This document shows, piece after piece, positions 9,780-19,775 of a stretch of DNA of 64,000 nt. Position numbers and translations under genes: made by a program. The notes under the pieces were generated by a model. The model searched no databases and was not told the DNA's origin. It saw nothing but the letters and a program-made list of their open reading frames with translations. The stretch spans positions 58,708,985 to 58,772,984 of the forward strand of contig CM044321.1 of the NCBI GenBank assembly GCA_024291935.2. The letters are read 5' to 3'. This DNA is from Okapia johnstoni (lineage: Eukaryota; Chordata; Mammalia; Artiodactyla; Giraffidae). How positions within the stretch are numbered: position 1 is the first letter of the stretch; the number at the start of each line of letters is the position of its first letter.

Positions 9780-10005
9780 GTGGAAGAGTGTCAAGCTTCT
9801 CAGCTGGGGACGATTTTGCCTCCCCAGGATCTGGAGACATTTTTGGTTATTGTGACTGGAAAGGAGATGCTACTGCATTTAGTGGGTAGGAGCCAGGAAT
9901 GTTGCTAACATCTTACAATGCACAAGGACATCCCCCATAACAAGGAATTATCTACCCCCCAAAATCTATGGTGCTGAGGTTGTGTAACCTTGGTTTAGTG
10001 GGCCT
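9780..10005 (+). repeat. Unnamed old repeat (DNA-transposon-like)
   Basis: Contains 'atctggagacatttttggtt', 'catttagtgggtaggagcca' and 'catcttacaatgcacaagga', a combination familiar from a common mammalian interspersed repeat, probably a hAT-type MER family. I cannot assign the exact name. Confidence 0.5.
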
Positions 10006-11228
10006 TGAGTAAAAGATTTCAAGTGGGCTACTCTGAAATGGTGAAATATACTAGTGTGTATTACCAGTACTTTAAAGTGTCTATTTTTATATGCAGCATA
10101 TCAGCTAAGTTCTTCACAGGCCCAGCTGCTGGGCAAACAACAATTGAACAAGAAATTCTCATTAGTTTCTTTTAACCAAATCCTTTTTTTTTTCTTTTTG
10201 CTGGTTGGAAGGAAAAAAAATACGTTTCTATTTTCTACCAAAAGCTCCATCTGTATTTAAATGTACTCTTATGGTTATAACAAATAATGTGCTTCAACAA
10301 ATGGAAAGTGTCGTAAATGGCAACAGATGTAGCTTAGTGCTGACTTTAGATGGTGGCAAGGCCTCCTATAGGACAAGTGATGCTGCGTCCTTCCCACTCA
10401 GAACCATCAAACACAGGACTTACAAATTAGAAAGTAATGGTCATTGCTCTGCTTGTTATGATCAACCAGAAAAACAGGCTTTGGCTTATTGAATCTATTA
10501 TTGAGCCCTAATTAGCTGTGGTGTTTGGACATTCTGAGGCCTACGGTAAGATAAATAATATTTATGGTTTCTTCAATGTATCAAATCATTGTTTATGAAA
10601 TGCAGTGTAGGATAAAATACTCGCCTTTCTCAGAGTTTAGACCACAGAGTGACCAAGGACTCATTCTGGGGTTGCGATTGAAGCACTGGAGCCCAGCATG
10701 GGTAATCTTCACGTAGACACTCTAACCACACATGTCAGAGTGCTCAGCAGCGTCTCAGGCCCACTCAGACTCCTCGACGGGTCCTTAACCAATGCCCTTA
10801 ACATCGCCACGTGAGCTTTGGGTGGAATTGAGGAAGGGTAGCATTAAATACAGTGAGTAATCTGAAAATGAAGGGTGGGGGAATAAAAAACAAGTTCAGT
10901 TGGGTTCAAAAAAATTCCTGAGAATGTCAGCATTTTCCATTTGGGGGAAAAAAGATGTCTTTAAAAACTTTTCTGTAGGAGAACTTATAAACTCTCATCA
11001 GTGCATATATTGATAGGAACTGAAATAGGGTAGAGAAAAAAGTAAACAAAAAAGCAAAGTCTCAAAGACCTCAAATAAAATACCAGGATAACTGCACGAA
11101 GGCAAATAGATCTCAGTTTCCTTATCCATAAAACAGGGAGAAAAAATACAAAATTCTTGGAACCAGATGAGTTTCAGAGTTCAAGATATTTAATATTCTA
11201 CAAAAGTAGTAAGATAAATGTGCATGCA
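10006..11228. other. Unique sequence, no gene
   Basis: No gene recognised. About 11112-11141 resembles the MIR core (TCAGTTTCCTTATCCATAAA). 11030-11100 is A-rich. Confidence 0.5.
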
Positions 11229-11441
11229 TGCTCAGTCGCTCGGTTGTGTCTGACTCTTTGTGATGCTATGGACTGTGGTCCACCAGGCTCCTCTGTCCAT
11301 GGGATTTTCCAGACAAGAATATTGGAATGGGTTGCCATTTCTTCCTCCAGGGGATCTTCTCTACCCAGGATCCAACTCGCGTCTCCTGAGTCTCCTGCAT
11401 TGGCAGGTGGATTCTTTACCACTGTACTACCTGGGAAGCCC
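11229..11441 (-). mobile_element. Bov-tA SINE
   Basis: Complete antisense ruminant SINE. It runs from GCTCAGTCGCTCGGTTGTG through 'ccatgggattttccagac' to the tRNA-like end TACTACCTGGGAAGCCC. Confidence 0.9.
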
Positions 11442-12098
11442 AAAGTAAACATACCATTCACTATATGGAACCCTGAGAGGGTCTGGGGAACTATTCCTTC
11501 ATGAAATGCATTAATATTTCTGTAACAAAATGTGTACCAAATAGGTTGAAGAGTATAAGCTGCCTCACATTAGGTTATGTCAGTTTTTGCTGCTGAGTCA
11601 GTTTGCTCTAGACTTAGAAAACACTTTGAGTGTTCAGACCTTTTTAATTTATGAGCTACAAATGAAGTGCAATAAAAATAAAGGGCTGTAATGGGCAAAC
11701 TGTGTATAAACTATGTATAGTGCTAGGGTACAGTAAGCATGCAGTAACAGTGGCTATTTTTAATTATTAGATTGAATTGTATGAGATTTTTGTTTTTATA
11801 GGTAAAAGACAATCAGATACTCTAATTATAATATTATGTCACCATTGGAAGTCTTTGAGTTGATATCAATTTGGCTCTATTACTATTCCATTTCTTTTCT
11901 TTCCTTCCTTTCTGTACCTTTCCCTCCCCATAACCCCTCACTCCCACCTGAAAATCCTTGCACGTAAAAAGTGATGTGAGTGGTCACCTTTGGCTGAGTT
12001 ACTAAACAGGCTCTTTAAGCTTCATCTACTTATATAGGGAACAGGACCTAATACACTATGAGCTACTACATTGCATCATTTTTTTTTTTTAATCCCTA
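11442..12098. other. Unique sequence, no gene
   Basis: Mostly unrecognised. 11715-11770 faintly resembles the 3' end of a sense MIR. 11890-11945 is a pyrimidine-rich tract. A T10-12 run lies near 12080. Confidence 0.45.
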
Positions 12099-12329
12099 TG
12101 AAATTCCTCGTGGTGGTTTAGTCGCTGGGTCATGATCGACTCTTGCGACCGCATGGACTGTGGCCTGCCAGGCTCCTCTGTCCACGAGATTCTCCAGGTA
12201 GGAATACTGGAGTCGGTTGCCATTTCCTTCTCCAGGGGATCTTCCCAACCCAGGGATTGAACACAGGACTCCTGCTTTGTAGGCAGATTCTTTGCCAACT
12301 GAGCTCAAGGGAAGCCCTTGAAATTCCTC
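12099..12329 (-). mobile_element. Bov-tA SINE with 11-bp target-site duplication
   Basis: Antisense SINE body spans about 12110-12318. TGAAATTCCTC occurs at 12099-12109 and again at 12319-12329, marking the insertion exactly. The tRNA-like head is at the right. Confidence 0.9.
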
Positions 12330-12382
12330 ATGCAAATGTCCAAATCATTGAACAAATTTAGTACTTACTATGGAAACGTTCC

Positions 12383-12644
12383 TATGGCACCCCACTCCAG
12401 TCCTCTTGCCTGGAAAATCCCATGGACGGAGGAGCCTGGTAGGCTGCAGTCCATGGGGTCACTAAGAGTCGGACACGACTGAGCGACTTCACTTTCCCTT
12501 TTCCCTTTCATGCACTGGAGAAGGAAATGGCAACCCACTCCAGTGTTCTTGCCTGGAGAATCCCAGGGACGGCGGAGCCTGGTGGGCTGCCGTCTATGGG
12601 GTCGCACAGAGTCGGACACGACTGAAGCGACTTAGCAGCAGCAG
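12383..12644 (+). mobile_element. BOVA2 SINE (dimeric BovA)
   Basis: Two BovA monomers in tandem, joined by a TTCACTTTCCCTTTTCCC linker, ending in GCAGCAGCAG. The first begins ATGGCACCCCACTCCAG. This dimer is typical of pecoran ruminants. Confidence 0.92.
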
Positions 12645-13157
12645 AAGGCCTTTGCTTAAAGAAGATAAAAACCAAAACAAAAATAGTAAAGCAAGCAGCA
12701 GGCATTTTACTTGTCTTAGATTTCCATGCCCTTCTTTCTCAGCACACCCTAAGTGTTCTAACCACAGTGATTCTGATGACCAGAGTTTCCAGAGAAACCT
12801 GGGACTGAGCTGAGTCAGAAGAATTTGAGTTGGGTCAGCACAGAGTCCAGGCCAAAGTCATGGTGAGCTGGTGTGAAAAAACAAACAAACAAACAAACAG
12901 ACAGATAGTCAAAAACAACCTAAAGCACAAAGCAGCCAGCTGCCAACCACTTCAGAATTGTACCAAAGTGACCTGCTGTTTGTAAGTCTGTTTCTCTGCA
13001 TTCCTTTCTAACTGTAGACCTCGGCCACTCAAATCATTCTCAATCTTAAATAACATTATGGACCATCCATGGGGGCAGAAAAGTCAGCAAACTCATGCAT
13101 TACATTATGTTTACAAGTTTATTTTCAAGGCTGATTATTTATTTGTTTGATTAAGAA
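12645..13157. other. Unique sequence with (AAAC)n
   Basis: No gene recognised. A short (CAAA)n microsatellite lies at 12878-12905. Confidence 0.5.
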
Positions 13158-13356
13158 TTTCTCCTGGTGCCTCATGGGTAAAAAATGCGCCTACAATGCA
13201 GGAGATGTGGGTTCAGTCCCTGAGCTGGGAAGATCCCCTGGAGGAAGAAATGGCAATCCACTGCAGTATTCTTGCTTGGAAAATTCCATGGACAGAGGAG
13301 CCTGGCAGGCTACGGTCCATGGGATCTCAAAGAGTCAGACATGACTGAGCAATTGG
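13158..13356 (+). mobile_element. Bov-tA SINE
   Basis: Sense SINE. A tRNA-like head (GGGTTCAGTCCCTGAG as degenerate B box) is followed by a BovA body ending AGTCAGACATGACTGAGC. Confidence 0.9.
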
Positions 13357-13837
13357 CCACCCACACATAAGAGAACCTTAGTAATTGAAAGCTTCTTTTA
13401 TTTTACTAATTTGTAAATAGTCCTGATTTTTATGGTAGGAATGAATCTAGGCTTGTCAGATATTTTCATGGTAATTCCTCTAATGAAGATCTTAATTAAC
13501 CAAGTAATTTATGATGAATATAAAGGCATCTTAATTAACTGAATTATTTTTGGTGAGTAACCTCACCCATAGAGCAACGTGGGACCTTCCAATTGCTTTG
13601 GCTAGACTGGGATGTGCCCCTCCCTGGGCTCCTCAAGATAGTCCTGGACCTGTTTCCTGTGACTTCCACTGGCTGTAAGCCTCCTTGTTATCCAGTGCAT
13701 TCTCATAAGAAATTCCATCCTAATTTGAAGTAAACTGGCCACTCTGCACCATCCATCTTAAGAAAGTCCAATGAGCTCTTCTGGGTTATTCCAAAGGCTA
13801 CTTTTTTTCTATAAAAATAATTTTATTTCTCTCAGCA
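13357..13837. other. No recognised feature
   Basis: Unique sequence. I see no supported gene or repeat. Confidence 0.5.
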
Positions 13838-14345
13838 AAAGTGATGCATAGAAAAATTAAAAACTCAGTTAAGCACAAAGCAGAAAATAAAAATTACCGA
13901 TAATTCCCCCACTTGGATAATCACTATTAAATTTTGATGTATATCTATGTAGCACCCTTTTTACAAAAGTGGGAGTACCCTGTTACACAATTTTGTGAGT
14001 TCTTTTTGCTTAATTGTTGTAAATACCTTTTCCGTTTTATCTCAACAAATTTAATGATTAAACTATATTTCTATTGTGTGTATAATTAATCACCAGTGTT
14101 GGACATTTTGTTGCTTATGTTTTTCACCACTATTCTGTGATAAATAACTTTGTAGCTAAATGTTTGCACATATGTGTGATTATCTCTCAGGTAAAGTTTT
14201 AGAACTGGAGTTATTGGATCAAAGTATAAGCACAGTTTTGAGGAGTTTGATTCTTAGGGACAAATTGCCTTCCAGAAAATATGTGCAAATTTGCATATCA
14301 ATCCAACAGTCTCTGACAGTCAGTCTCTCTTTTCTGTGGCTTCTC
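13838..14345 (-). mobile_element. Old L1 (L1ME-type), antisense
   Basis: Antisense L1 landmarks: a 'gataattcccccacttggat' block, 'gagttctttttgcttaattg', 'ctgtgataaataactttg' and 'ggagttattggatcaaagta'. Highly diverged, without coding capacity. Confidence 0.55.
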
Positions 14346-15839
14346 TCTGGAAGTTTTTCACTGCTTCTGCCTCAAAATTGCTTGTCCTAAGTTTGTCAAT
14401 GCTGGCTCTGGCCATTTTGTTTCAGAATACTGCTTCAATCTCCCCTTTCTTTTTCTGCCATTGAATCTCCCTCGATTGAATTGTCTCTTGAGCAGTAGAG
14501 GAGAAGAAAAGTGAACCCAATGTATTTTTTGTTTATTTGTTTGCATCCTATCCAGCCTATGGGAGGTAGCAGTAGCAGCAAATTAAACTCAAGCCTTGCA
14601 AGGTTTGCTTTCCACTGGGAAATGAAAGACCCACGAAGTTCAAGGAGCCCATTAGTGGCAAGAAAATTAAGAGCATAAACCCAAAGAATGCCCACAACTT
14701 GCTGCTTGGTATTACATGGATGCTTATGGTTCAGATAATCTCTCATTGCTCAAGTGTGTTTAAAGACAATAACAATTCTGATTATATTCCTAATATAGTC
14801 ACCAGGGAAGCCCTGGGATATACTAGCTAGGGTCAACCACCTGTGGCCCTAGTCAACAATCAAAGATGGTTGTGACAAATACTCCATGAGACAGTAACAG
14901 AGGGGAATAGAAACATCAGTGCTGCTTTTTATTCTGTAACTTTTCATCTTAAGTGTTTTGGGGGAACAGGGACTGAGATTCCTGTTTATGGGCTGTGAAA
15001 CTCTTCCTGTGCTCTTGGTGATCAAAAGGGCATTTGGGGAATTTTGCTGTTTGTTGGTGATTCTTATAGGCAAAGGCAAAGGCAGGCAAAGGCAGGCTGA
15101 AGGGATAGTTATTTTTACTGCCTGTTTGTCTCTATTGTAGGAACTTAAGAAAACTTTGAGAAGTTTGAGGCTACCCATTAAAATGTGTATTTTGGCTTTT
15201 GTGAATCACCTTTTTTAGCTATATATGTTCTCCCTGACCAACTCGGTCCATGCCATTGAGAATAAACTGCATTTTTCATACATTTATTGATTTACTCACT
15301 CTTTCCTTGGGCAAAAGACTTGAGGAAGAAAAGGGTTGGAGAGATTTCTCTTTGATGTAAAAAGACATGAGTCCTACTCTTACATGTGATAGAAAGATCA
15401 GAACCTCACCCAGTATTCCCAAGAGGGTTTTTTGTGGGGATGGAAATGTGGGGACTCATACTGCAACCATGTCTTTGCTGTCACTTAGCTCCATGGTCTC
15501 TCCTACTTCATGACGAGCATTCTTATGTTTGCATGGCCTTCCTGCATACTGCATATCACCTCTTTTCCTTTATTTGCCCCAAACACAGCTAATATAAGAC
15601 TGTGGCATGAAGTAGATTTTTCTGAGGGTTTAGGCGGTGGGTAATGCAGGATATTTACAGTGGAGTTTGCTGAACTGCATGGTCTGGGGGAAGACTCCCC
15701 ATAAGACTATCCTCACTTCTGACACCAACTGCAAGTTCAGGGGATTCCTCAAGACACCCTCAGGTTGGATAATTTTCTAGAAGGAATCACAGTGTTACTG
15801 AGCCAAACACGAGTCCCCTCACCCCCATACAGAAAGCCA
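14346..15839. other. Unique sequence, about 1.5 kb, no gene
   Basis: I see no gene or named transposon. A short GGCAAA/GGCAGG simple repeat sits at 15069-15098. The open frames are short and featureless. Confidence 0.5.
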
Positions 15840-15841
15840 GT

Positions 15842-16450
15842 CTGTTGACACTGACATTGGTGATAAAGGAAAATGCAGCTTTATTGTAAGGCACCATACA
15901 AGGAGAACAGGTGGCTCATGCTCAAAACCCTTGAACTCCTCGGATGGTTTTAGCAAACCATTTGTAAAGGCCAGGTAAGGGAGGAGGGGATTACAGGAAT
16001 GTAATCAGATTGTATACAATTCTCTAGTTAGTTGATGGTGAGGTAACAGGGCTATGTCCAGCGGTTAACATCAGTCCTTAGGCTCAGGAGGTCTGGGGAC
16101 TGTGTGCTTATTGATTGTCATCAAGCAGTTAGCATCTTCCATTTGGTGGGGGGTTTTCACATCTATAAAACAACTCCTGAAATGTGTATTGGATACTATT
16201 ATCTAGGTACTTTAGAGAGGAGCGATGGCAGAGGATACAGGGCAGAGGTCTGTTCCAGGAAAGCCCCATAGGGTCCTGCTTGCTTACAACAGAACTTATT
16301 CAAAGGAGAGAGATACATGTTAATATCATCCAACGGTCGAGACATATAGGGAAGAGTCCAGGAGGGGCCCCAAAGTCACGCTTCCAATTGCCTTTTCTCT
16401 ATTGATTCATAATGCGGTTACCTGCTCTTGACACAGTGTGTGACATATGC
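15842..16450 (-). mobile_element. LTR-like sequence, antisense (family unnamed)
   Basis: The plus strand starts TGTTGACACTGACATTGG. An antisense polyadenylation-like signal follows (GCTTTATTGTAAGG at about 15882), then 'aggtggctcatgctcaaaac' and 'ggttgatggtgaggtaacag'-like blocks typical of antisense LTRs of old endogenous retroviral elements. No gag, pol or env reading is visible. It is a non-coding relic, possibly solitary. The right edge is uncertain. Confidence 0.35.
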
Positions 16451-16469
16451 AGAATATTGCCCACTGAGG

Positions 16470-16860
16470 AAGCCCGCTGAAACCTTTGGTGTCCAGACTT
16501 TTTATAGGCACTATTCACACACTGCTTGTGTGACTGACATTTAGTCTCCAGACTTTCAGGCTGTTAGAGTTTTAGGCTAATACCTACAGTCTCCAGTTTC
16601 TTTGGACCTGGGAATTTATACAACATTTCCCAAAGCCTCCATTATAAATCAGTCACATTGTTAGACAATTCAGTGACCAAAGTCCCCTGAATGGGAAAAT
16701 ACCCCACAAAGATCTTCCTATCAGGTAAAACACTCCAGGGACCTACAGAGAGTAGGTAGGGCCTACAGATAGTAGATAGGACCTACAGATCCTCCTAGTA
16801 GCCAAGGGACAAGAGCCAGATCTCTCCTTGAGTTAGGTTAATTCGTTACTACACAATTAT
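16470..16860 (-). mobile_element. Second LTR-like block, antisense
   Basis: 'aaacctttggtgtccagact' followed by 'tttttataggcactattc' and 'attataaatcagtcacattg' recall another antisense LTR pattern. A GACCTACAGA motif recurs three times at about 16739-16792. No coding sequence. The family and its relation to 15842-16450 are unresolved. Confidence 0.3.
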
Positions 16861-17119
16861 ATTAATTAGACATTTCTGGAAACTTATTTTTTAATCTTAA
16901 ATCTCATTAACTGGGGCCGCACTCCCTTATTTTTTTTCTCTCTTTTTTGTTTTATTCTTTTTTAAAAAAAAATTATGGTTGATTTACAATGTTGTGTCAA
17001 TATCTGATGTACAACAAAGTGACTCAGTTAGACACATACATTCTTTGTTATATTATTTCCCATTATGGTTTGTCACAGGATATTATGTATGGTTCCCTGT
17101 GCTCTACATTGTTGTTATT

Positions 17120-17269
17120 GATTAGTCACTAAGTTGTGTCCAACTCTTTGCGACCCCATGGACTGTAGCCCACCAGGCTCCTCTCTGCATGGGATTTCCC
17201 AGGCAAGAATACTGCTCCAATTGCCATTTCCTTCTCCAGGGGATCTTTGACCCAGGATTGGAACCTTGC
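17120..17269 (-). mobile_element. Bov-tA/BovA SINE, partial, nested in L1
   Basis: Antisense BovA body ('aactctttgcgaccccatgg', 'ccaccaggctcctctctgc') ending at GACCCAGGATTGGAACC. The tRNA-like head is missing. L1 sequence resumes directly. Confidence 0.85.
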
Positions 17270-17547
17270 TATACCTTGTGTTTATCCATTGTAAATGTAA
17301 CAGTTTGTATCTACCAACTCGAAACTCCAAGTCCATCCCTCCCCCTCCTCCTGACCCCTCAGACAACCACAAGTCTGTTCGCTACATCTGTGAGTCTGTT
17401 TCTGTTTTGTAAATAGGTTCATTTGTGTGATATTTTAGATTCCACATATAAGTGATATCATATTTGTCTTTCTCTGACTGACTTCACTTAGTATGATAAT
17501 ATCTAGTTGCATCCATGGTACTGCAAATGGCATTATTTTATTCTTTC

Positions 17548-19230
17548 TCAAGAAAATTAGAGATACAAAGGGAACATTTCATGCAAAGATGGCACAATAA
17601 AGGACAGAAATGGTAGGGGCCTAACAGAAGCAGAAGATATTAAGAAGAGGTGGCAAGAATACACAGAAGAACTATACAAAAAAGATCTTCACGACCCAGA
17701 TAATCACGATGGTATCATCAATCACCTAGAGCCAGACATCCTGGAGTGTCAAGTCAAGAGGGCCTTAGAAAGTATCACTACGAACAAAGCTAGTGGAGGT
17801 GATGGAATTCCAGTTGGGCTTTTTCAAATCCTAAAAGATGATGCTGTGAAAGTGCTGCACTTAATATGCCAGCAAGTTTGGAAAAGCCAGCAGTGGCCAC
17901 AGACTGGAAAAGGTCAGTTTTCATTCCAATCCCAAAGAAAGGCAATGCCAAAGAATGCTCAAACTACCACACAATTGCACTCATCTCACACACTATATAA
18001 TGCTCAAAATTCTCCAAGCCAGGCTTCAACAGTACAAGAACTGTGAACTTCCAGATGTTCAAGCTGGATTTAGAAAAGGCAGAAGAACGAGAGATCAAAT
18101 TGCCAACATCTGTTGGATCATTGAAAAAGCAAGAGAATTCGAGAAAAACATCTACTTCTGCTTTATTGACTATGCCAAAGCCTTTGACTGTGTGGATCAC
18201 AACAAAATGTGGAAAATTCTGAAAGAGATGGGAATACCAGACCACCTGACATGCCTCTTGAGAAACCTGTATGCAGGTCAGGAAGCAGCAGTTAGAACTG
18301 GACATGGAACAGACTGGTTCCAAATCGGGAAAGGGTTATGTCAAGACTGTATATTGTCACCCTGCTTATTTAACTTATATGCAGAGTACATCGTGAGAAA
18401 TGCTGGGCTGGATGAAGCACAAGCTGGAATCAAAATTGCTGGAAGAAATATCAATAACCTCAGATATGCCGATGACACCACCCTTATGGCAGAAAGTGAA
18501 GAGGAACTAAAAAGCCTCTTGATGAAAGTGAAAGAAGAGAGTGAAAAAGTTGGCATAAAATTCAACATTCAGAAAATTAAGATTATGGCATCTGGTCCCC
18601 TCACTTCATGGGAAATAGATGGGCAAACAGTGGAAACAGTGACCGACTTTATCTTTTGGGGCTCCAAAATCAGTGCATATGGTGACTGCAGCCATGAAAT
18701 TAAAAGACGCTTGCTCCTTGGAAGAAAAGTTATGACCAACCTAGATAGCATATTAAAAAGCAGAGACATTACTTTGTCAACAAAGGTCCATCTAGTCAAA
18801 GCTGTGGTTTTTCCAGTAGTCATATATGGATGTGAGAGTTGGACTATAAAGAAAGCTGAGCGCTGAAGAATTGATGCTTTTGAGCCGCAGTGTTGGAGAA
18901 GACTCTTGAAAGTCCCTTGGACTGCAAGGAGATCCAACCAGTCCATCCTAAAGGAAATCATTCCTGAATCTTCATTGGAAGGACTGATGCTGGAGGTGAA
19001 ACTCTAATACTTTGGCCATCTGATGTGAAGAACTGACTCATTTGAAAAGACCCTGATGCTGGGAAAGATTGAAGGTGGGAGGAGAAGGGGATGACAGAGG
19101 ATGAGATGGTTGGATGGCATCACTGACTCAATGGACATGAGTTTGAGTAAGGTCTGGGAGTTGGTGATGGACAGGGAGGCCTGGTGTGCTGCGGTCATGG
19201 GGTTGCAAAGAGTCGGAACTTTACTGACTG
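17548..19230 (+). mobile_element. BovB LINE, 5'-truncated, nested in L1
   Basis: About 1.68 kb of sense BovB, from AAGAAAATTAGAGATACAAA to a degraded 3' end (AGAGTCGGAACTTTACTGAC). The endonuclease is absent. The L1 sequence 'cattattttattcttt' on the left and 'atggctgaataatattcc' on the right are adjacent in an uninterrupted L1, which fixes the insertion point. It shares a one-base deletion at about 17902 with the copy at 4105-5890. Confidence 0.92.
17955..18866 (+). pseudogene. BovB reverse transcriptase, longest surviving frame
   Basis: This 303-codon frame is the best RT remnant in the window. Residues about 18-60 hold ILQARLQQYKN and GFRKGRRTRDQIANI. Motif A is at 71-80 (IDYAKAFDCV, catalytic Asp 72). 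Residues 127-136 read GLCQDCILSP, where the usual Gly after Gln is an Asp. Motif C is RYADDT at 170-175 (Asp 173 and 174; YADD codons at 18465-18476). The C-terminal part includes YGCESWTIKKAER before a stop at 18864-18866. Downstream BovB coding sequence continues out of frame. A 4-bp deletion near 17990 and the one-base loss near 17902 separate it from its N-terminus. In a live BovB this enzyme would carry out target-primed reverse transcription. Here it is a relic; the ATG at 17955 is not a real start. Confidence 0.85.
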
Positions 19231-19775
19231 ATGGCTGAATAATATTCCGTTGTATATAAAGGCTGTATCTTCTTGTCCATTCCTCTGTCGATGGACACTT
19301 AGGTTGTTTCTGTGTGTTGGCTATTGTGAACAGTGCTGCTGTGAACATAGGGATGCATGGATCTCTTTGAATTATAGTTTTGTCTGTATAGTCTCAAGAG
19401 TGGGATTGCTGGATCATATGTTAATTCTATTTTTAGTTTTCTAAGGAATCTCCATACTGTTTTCCGTAGTAGCTGTACCAACTTACATTCCCAGAAGCAA
19501 TGTAAGAGGATTCCCTTTTCTCCATACTCATTCCAGCATTTATTGTTTGTAGATTTTTTGATGATGACCATTCTGATTGGTATGATGTTATACCTCATTG
19601 TAATTTTGATTTGCAAGTCTCTATTAGTTAATGATGTTGAGCATCTTTTCATGTGCTTTTTGGTCATCTGTATGTCTTCTTTCGGGAAATGTCTATCTAG
19701 ATATTCTACTCATTTTTTGATTGGATTGTTTGTTTTTTGATACTGAGCTTCATGAACTGTTCGTATATTTCTAAA

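Larger units (their letters stand above)
16958..19775 (-). mobile_element. L1 antisense, hosting a SINE and a BovB
   Basis: The antisense L1 3' half is in three pieces: 16958-17119, 17270-17547 and 19231-19775. On the plus strand it reads from the 3' UTR ('ggttgatttacaatgttgtg') through 'gattccacatataagtgata', then 'gctgaataatattccgttgt', then ORF2 ('gattgctggatcatatgtta', 'tttattgtttgtagattttt'). The pieces join in the correct order once the SINE and BovB are removed. ORF2 frames are broken. Confidence 0.8.

Noticed and set aside
15842..16860. A provirus with viral genes
   Set aside because: I see only LTR-like non-coding blocks and no gag, pol or env reading.
17955..18866. A domesticated or novel reverse transcriptase gene (retron- or DGR-like)
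   Set aside because: Motifs, order and 3' sequence are those of BovB. It is truncated, has frameshifts around it and lies inside an L1.
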